Assembly: GCF_000418325.1 (NCBI RefSeq)
Contig: NC_021658.1
Location: 1,426,001 to 1,490,000 of the forward strand
From: Sorangium cellulosum So0157-2
GTDB taxonomy: Bacteria; Myxococcota_A; Polyangia; Polyangiales; Polyangiaceae
Direction of reading: 5' to 3'
DNA: 64,000 nucleotides
Shown here in pieces: positions 60,503-64,000 of this stretch. The first letter of the stretch is position 1. Each line of letters opens with the position of its first letter. The notes beneath the pieces were generated by a model. It was not told the DNA's origin and did no database searches. It saw only the letters and a program-made list of their open reading frames with translations. The translations under genes were made by a program, and so were the position numbers.

Positions 60503-61378
60503 CTACTCCAGGTCGAGGGACGAGCAAGCCTCCGTCCCGTTGAGGTGGCCCACGTTGGCCATGCGCATGTCCATCCACGTGCCGAGGTCGAGCCCCCATT
60601 CGCTCGCATAACGGCCGTCGGCCCGCGCGAGGGCGGAGAGCGGTACGTGCATCAGCTCTTCCCGGGTCACCTCGCCGTCGGCGTTTCCATGGGCCGAATG
60701 GTTGTCCGCGCCGGCGATGGGGTCGAATCGCACCTGGGCCGCCGCTTCGTCCATGCGATCGAAGAACAGGTGATCGCCGCGGATCACGAGGTCGGCCCGC
60801 TCGGTCGCGCCGGAGCGCAGACGGATCGTCGGACCCGAGCCCTCGTCGGCGTTCCAGAGCAATCCACCGCTGCAGAAATCCTGGAAGAGGAAGCTCCACC
60901 GGAACACCTTGGTCACCTCCCCCTTGGTCGCCTTGCCCTCCACGTACGCGCCGGTCGTCAGCGACTCGACCAGGGCCAGATCCTCGTCGGTCACCCCAGG
61001 GCCTAGCCACTCCTCGACGTCGTAGTACTCGCGCGGCGGGAGGGGCCCGACATGGTAGGTGAAGCCGCACTCCCCGGTGGCGAGGACCCTGCCGACCTCG
61101 TGCTGCCCCGGCACCCGCGCGTCGACGAGCGTGGGCGTGTCCGCGATGGCGGTGACGGAGCACGCGGAGGACTCGTGGGTGGTCACGTACCGCGCCGCGA
61201 GCAGGAACCTCGAAAACTCGATGCTCCAGCCGTCCGAGCTCTGCACGCCGCCGAGGACGTCGGCCGCGCCCGAGATCGTGTAGACGAGCTCGCCGGGCTC
61301 GGGCCTCGTCTCGCTCGGCAGGCAAGCGCTGAGGGCGAGGAGCGCGGCGGTCGCGAGGAGCGAAGCACGGGGTATCAT
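60503..61378 (-). CDS. Lipoprotein partner of a TonB-dependent receptor
   Basis: A 291-residue lipoprotein (signal ending LSAC, Cys19). The body is beta-rich with an unrecognised fold, including YYDVEEWLGPGVTDEDLAL and FRWSFLFQDFCSGGLLWNAD. It follows the TonB receptor gene after 15 bases on the same strand. Such lipoprotein-receptor pairs often capture the substrate at the surface before uptake, so a binding role is likely but not shown. Confidence 0.7.
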   Translation of the reverse strand: MIPRASLLATAALLALSACLPSETRPEPGELVYTISGAADVLGGVQSSDGWSIEFSRFLLAARYVTTHESSACSVTAIADTPTLVDARVPGQHEVGRVLATGECGFTYHVGPLPPREYYDVEEWLGPGVTDEDLALVESLTTGAYVEGKATKGEVTKVFRWSFLFQDFCSGGLLWNADEGSGPTIRLRSGATERADLVIRGDHLFFDRMDEAAAQVRFDPIAGADNHSAHGNADGEVTREELMHVPLSALARADGRYASEWGLDLGTWMDMRMANVGHLNGTEACSSLDLE

Positions 61379-61393
61379 CGTTCCCTCCTGGGC

Positions 61394-63820
61394 TCAGAAC
61401 CCACCCTCCACACCGATGCTCGGAATCGTGACAGGGCCGATCGCTTCTCCACCGATTACCTCCTTGTGCGCGGTCACGTTCATCCCTTCGAGGACCGCCG
61501 AGATCCAGCCGCGCTCGCCGATGGACCAGCGCCGCTCGATGCGCGCGTCGAGCCGATAGAAGGGAGGATCGCGAACGATCCTCGGCGCTTCGCCCGAGCC
61601 GTCGCTCTCCTCGGCGCCGAGCGAGGCGCCCGGGCTGCCCGTGTAGAACAGGAACCTCGCTCCGGCGCGCCAGTGCCGGTCGAGCTGGTAGGTCAGCGCG
61701 AGGTTGGCGACGTGGGTCCGGTCGAACGGGGCGGGGGACCGCGAGCGCCCGGCCGCCTGGATCGAGCGCGACAGCGTGTACGAGGCGAACCCGCCGAGCT
61801 TCCGGGTGAGGCGGCGCCTCGCGTAGAGCTCGACTCCGTAGCTCGACCCGAGGGTCCGGGGCACGTCCGCGAGGTCGTCGAAGTCGTCCGTCCACCGGTG
61901 CGCCACGGCGCCCAGCGCGTCCGTCATGTCGAAGAACGCGTTGTAGAACGCGGTCGCGCCGGCGGTGACCCCCTCGGGGAGATCCGCCTCGACGCCGGCG
62001 CTCCCCTGAGCGCTCTTCTGGAGCCCGCCGCGCAGGCCCGCCACCTGAACCCCGGGGAGCGGCGCCACGGTCGATGGGGGCTGATGCGCGACGCCGAACG
62101 CGTTCACGAGGCGCAGGTTCTTCGTCACGTCGAGCCGGGACGCGAGCCGGCCATCCACGCCGACGGCCGTCGCGCCGCCGGAGGCGAAGAGGTCCGCGCG
62201 CACGCCGGCGGTCAGCTCGAACCGGGGCGCGAGCTTCAGGACCACGTCGGCGTGGGCGCCCAGCGCCGCGTCGTCGCGCGAGCCGAACTCCTGCTCGAGC
62301 CGCCTGGAGCCCCCGCGGCTGACGGTATAACCGACGATGTCGGTGACGTAAGAGTCGATGGCCCCGTCCACGCCCGCGCGGACCTCGACGTCGGGGTGGA
62401 CGCGATAGACGACGTCGGCCCGGGTCGCGAGCATGCGGTCTCGCGCGGTGCGATTGCCTTCCAGCGCGGTCCGATCGAGCCCGAGGAGCGCGCCGAGCCG
62501 CAGCTCGCCGTTCCGAAACCGATGTCGGTACCTGAGGTCGAGGCGGTAGAACTCGACGCCGAACAGGACCGAGAACCCATCGTCCCGCTCCTCCCCGAGG
62601 AGATCGTACGATCCGAAGCTGAAGACGGTGAGGCGATCGTCCGGCGTGACGTCGTAGGTCAGGCGAGCCTGGTAGTCGCGGTAATCGATCACCGCGTCCG
62701 GCGCGATCAGCGACGCGACCGCCGCCGTGTACGAGTACCGGCCGCCGAGCAGCACGGTCCCGCGCCCGTCCGCGAACGGCGCCTCCACCATCGCGCCCGC
62801 GTCGAACAGGCGGATGTTCCCCTCGCCGTGGAGCTCGGGCCGCGGCTCCGCGGTCTCGGCCGCCACGATGCCGCCGACATAGCGCCCGTACCGGGCGGGG
62901 TAGCCTCCGGGGTAGAGGTCGACGCGCTCGACGAGCCCCGGATGGACGACCGACGGCCCGGCGGCGAAGTGATACAGGAGCGGGACGCGGACGCCGTCAA
63001 GGATGTATCCGACGTTCGCCGGGGGCGCCCCGCGGACATAGAAGTACGGAAGCCCGGAGATGGCGGGGATGACGCCGGGGAGGATCTCGACGGCGCGAAA
63101 GGCGTCCCCGAACGCGCCGGGCAGCTGCCGGACCTCGCCGCGCGCGATCGACTGGGTGGCGGGCGGGAGCTGCTCGCCGCGGACGACGACCTCGATCGGC
63201 GCCGCGCCGGCGTCCCGGTCTGCCGGGCGGTCGTGGCGTGGCGCGGCGCCCGGCGCCGGGGCGGGCGCCGCGTCCGGCGGCGGCGCGGCGGCCTCGCGGG
63301 GCGCCGTGAAGTCCACCTGCATCCGGATCTTCGCCGCCACGGCGACGCCGTTCCGGGTCGCAGGCTCGAAGCGGTAGGCGAGGGCGGCGCGGACGGCGGC
63401 GCTGGAGAACGGCTCGAGCTGCTCGATCGGCGCTGCCTCGCGAACAGACCCCTCTGCGTCGACGGTCACGGTGAGGACGACGGCGGCGTCGCCCGTCGCC
63501 CCCGGCGGATACGGCGCTTCGGGGGCGGACAGGAGGCGTGGGGGGACCACCGCGCTCGGCGCCTCGGAGGGCGTCGCCGCGGCCTCGCGCGAGCCCTGGG
63601 GGCCGGCGGGGCCGGCGGCCGGCTGAGCTCCGGCGAGCGCCGGCAGGAGCCATCCCGCCATGGCGAGGAGCCATGGCAGCCGCGCGCCCGCCCCGCGCTT
63701 CGTTCGCGAGGCGAGGGGAGGGCCGAGCCGCGCCCGCAGCCCAGGAGCGCGCCCTTGTGGCGCGACCGACGCGCGATCCGCGATCTGCTGCCGATGTGTG
63801 CCCGGGTAGCGCAGCCTCAT
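61394..63820 (-). CDS. TonB-dependent receptor with an N-terminal TonB C-domain
   Basis: An 808-residue outer-membrane receptor. The signal peptide (about 45-66, LLAMAGWLLPALAGAQ) is followed by a domain like the TonB C-terminus (YPPGATGDAAVVLTVTVDAE, PFSSAAVRAALAYRFEPATR, about 103-172), then the plug (ISGLPYFYVRGAPPANVGYI, LDGVRVP) and a 22-strand-type barrel ending in GVEGGF. Fusion of an energy-transducer-like domain to a receptor is a myxobacterial trait. The 44 residues before the signal are unusual, so the true start may differ, but no nearer ATG exists. It is the first gene of a pair with the lipoprotein. The substrate is unknown. Confidence 0.85.
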   Translation of the reverse strand: MRLRYPGTHRQQIADRASVAPQGRAPGLRARLGPPLASRTKRGAGARLPWLLAMAGWLLPALAGAQPAAGPAGPQGSREAAATPSEAPSAVVPPRLLSAPEAPYPPGATGDAAVVLTVTVDAEGSVREAAPIEQLEPFSSAAVRAALAYRFEPATRNGVAVAAKIRMQVDFTAPREAAAPPPDAAPAPAPGAAPRHDRPADRDAGAAPIEVVVRGEQLPPATQSIARGEVRQLPGAFGDAFRAVEILPGVIPAISGLPYFYVRGAPPANVGYILDGVRVPLLYHFAAGPSVVHPGLVERVDLYPGGYPARYGRYVGGIVAAETAEPRPELHGEGNIRLFDAGAMVEAPFADGRGTVLLGGRYSYTAAVASLIAPDAVIDYRDYQARLTYDVTPDDRLTVFSFGSYDLLGEERDDGFSVLFGVEFYRLDLRYRHRFRNGELRLGALLGLDRTALEGNRTARDRMLATRADVVYRVHPDVEVRAGVDGAIDSYVTDIVGYTVSRGGSRRLEQEFGSRDDAALGAHADVVLKLAPRFELTAGVRADLFASGGATAVGVDGRLASRLDVTKNLRLVNAFGVAHQPPSTVAPLPGVQVAGLRGGLQKSAQGSAGVEADLPEGVTAGATAFYNAFFDMTDALGAVAHRWTDDFDDLADVPRTLGSSYGVELYARRRLTRKLGGFASYTLSRSIQAAGRSRSPAPFDRTHVANLALTYQLDRHWRAGARFLFYTGSPGASLGAEESDGSGEAPRIVRDPPFYRLDARIERRWSIGERGWISAVLEGMNVTAHKEVIGGEAIGPVTIPSIGVEGGF

Positions 63821-63860
63821 CGATGAGCCTATTCCGCGTCATACCCGGGACCCTTTACCC

Positions 63861-64000
63861 ATGCCTGACGATTTCTCGCGCCCGGCCCCGCGGAGCGGGC
63901 GCCGCGCCCGCAGCGCGCCGCCGCTCCTGGCGCCGCCGACCGGACGGTCGACGACGCTCGCGCCGTCCTCCGGGCGAGCTCCGGCCGGCCTCGCCGCGCC
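63861..64000 (+). CDS. Possible start of a gene running off the window
   Basis: An ATG at 63861 opens a frame (MPDDFSRPAPRSGRRARSAP) that stays open to the edge. It is divergent from the TonB receptor gene and only 40 bases from it. The visible 46 residues are Pro/Arg/Ala-rich, which GC-rich non-coding DNA also gives, so this could be a disordered N-terminus or chance. No ribosome-binding site is evident. Confidence 0.25.
   Translation, partial: MPDDFSRPAPRSGRRARSAPPLLAPPTGRSTTLAPSSGRAPAGLAA

Overview
The window is very GC-rich, with sparse ribosome-binding sites of the GGAG/AAGGA type. It is rich in lipoproteins and Cys-rich secreted proteins, has a TonB domain fused to a TonB-dependent receptor, has several LysR regulators facing single enzymes, and carries an RHS/Tc-type giant protein. 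Together this suggests a chromosomal accessory region of a large-genome myxobacterium of the Sorangium/Polyangiales type. That placement is inferred from style, not from a marker gene. No rRNA, tRNA or CRISPR array was seen.

Left part (1-8.0 kb): a fatty-acid desaturase and an amidinotransferase (cut by the window edge) on the minus strand, a GNAT-like acyltransferase, an AraC/NmrA divergent pair that has lost both 5' halves, a MITE-like inverted repeat, a lipoprotein alpha/beta hydrolase, and a YceI protein facing a LysR regulator.

Centre of interest (8.1-28.0 kb, all minus strand): eight tightly spaced genes whose products all carry signal peptides, lipoboxes or an N-terminal membrane anchor. 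The order of transcription is lipoprotein, two helical exported proteins, a 1260-residue coiled-coil protein, a Cys-rich helical protein, a beta-helix lipoprotein, a membrane-anchored solute-binding-like protein, and a 2149-residue SpvB/TcdB-RHS lipoprotein with a variable C-terminal tip. The coiled-coil protein has features reminiscent of the pore-forming subunit (TcA) of Tc toxins, and the last protein is organised like a fused TcB-TcC. This is the best candidate for an undescribed system: an exported, lipid-anchored Tc-like translocation complex with its own accessory proteins.

Right part (28.7-64 kb): mostly single enzymes with their own regulators (class V aminotransferase, PRISE-type reductase/LysR, VOC protein, carotenoid oxygenase/TetR, quinone reductase/LysR, LysR/four-helix membrane protein/HupE). 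It also holds an APH-fold kinase, an Rnl2-like RNA ligase, a hybrid histidine kinase, several secreted Cys-rich or lectin/metallopeptidase proteins, and a TonB receptor with a lipoprotein. A lower-GC insert (about 34.7-36.0 kb) carries a HEPN-like protein behind a DUF433 antitoxin-like frame without a start codon.

Gene decay is a theme. Chimeric or truncated remnants occur at 3.4-4.4 kb (AraC/NmrA), 28.7-29.2 kb (aldo/keto reductase joined to a deaminase tail), 34.3-34.7 kb (alcohol dehydrogenase and flavin reductase pieces) and 54.6-55.5 kb (YcaO/TfuA-like pieces, flanked by repeats that also occur joined together at 51.8 kb). All family assignments come from reading motifs by eye; no database search was run.
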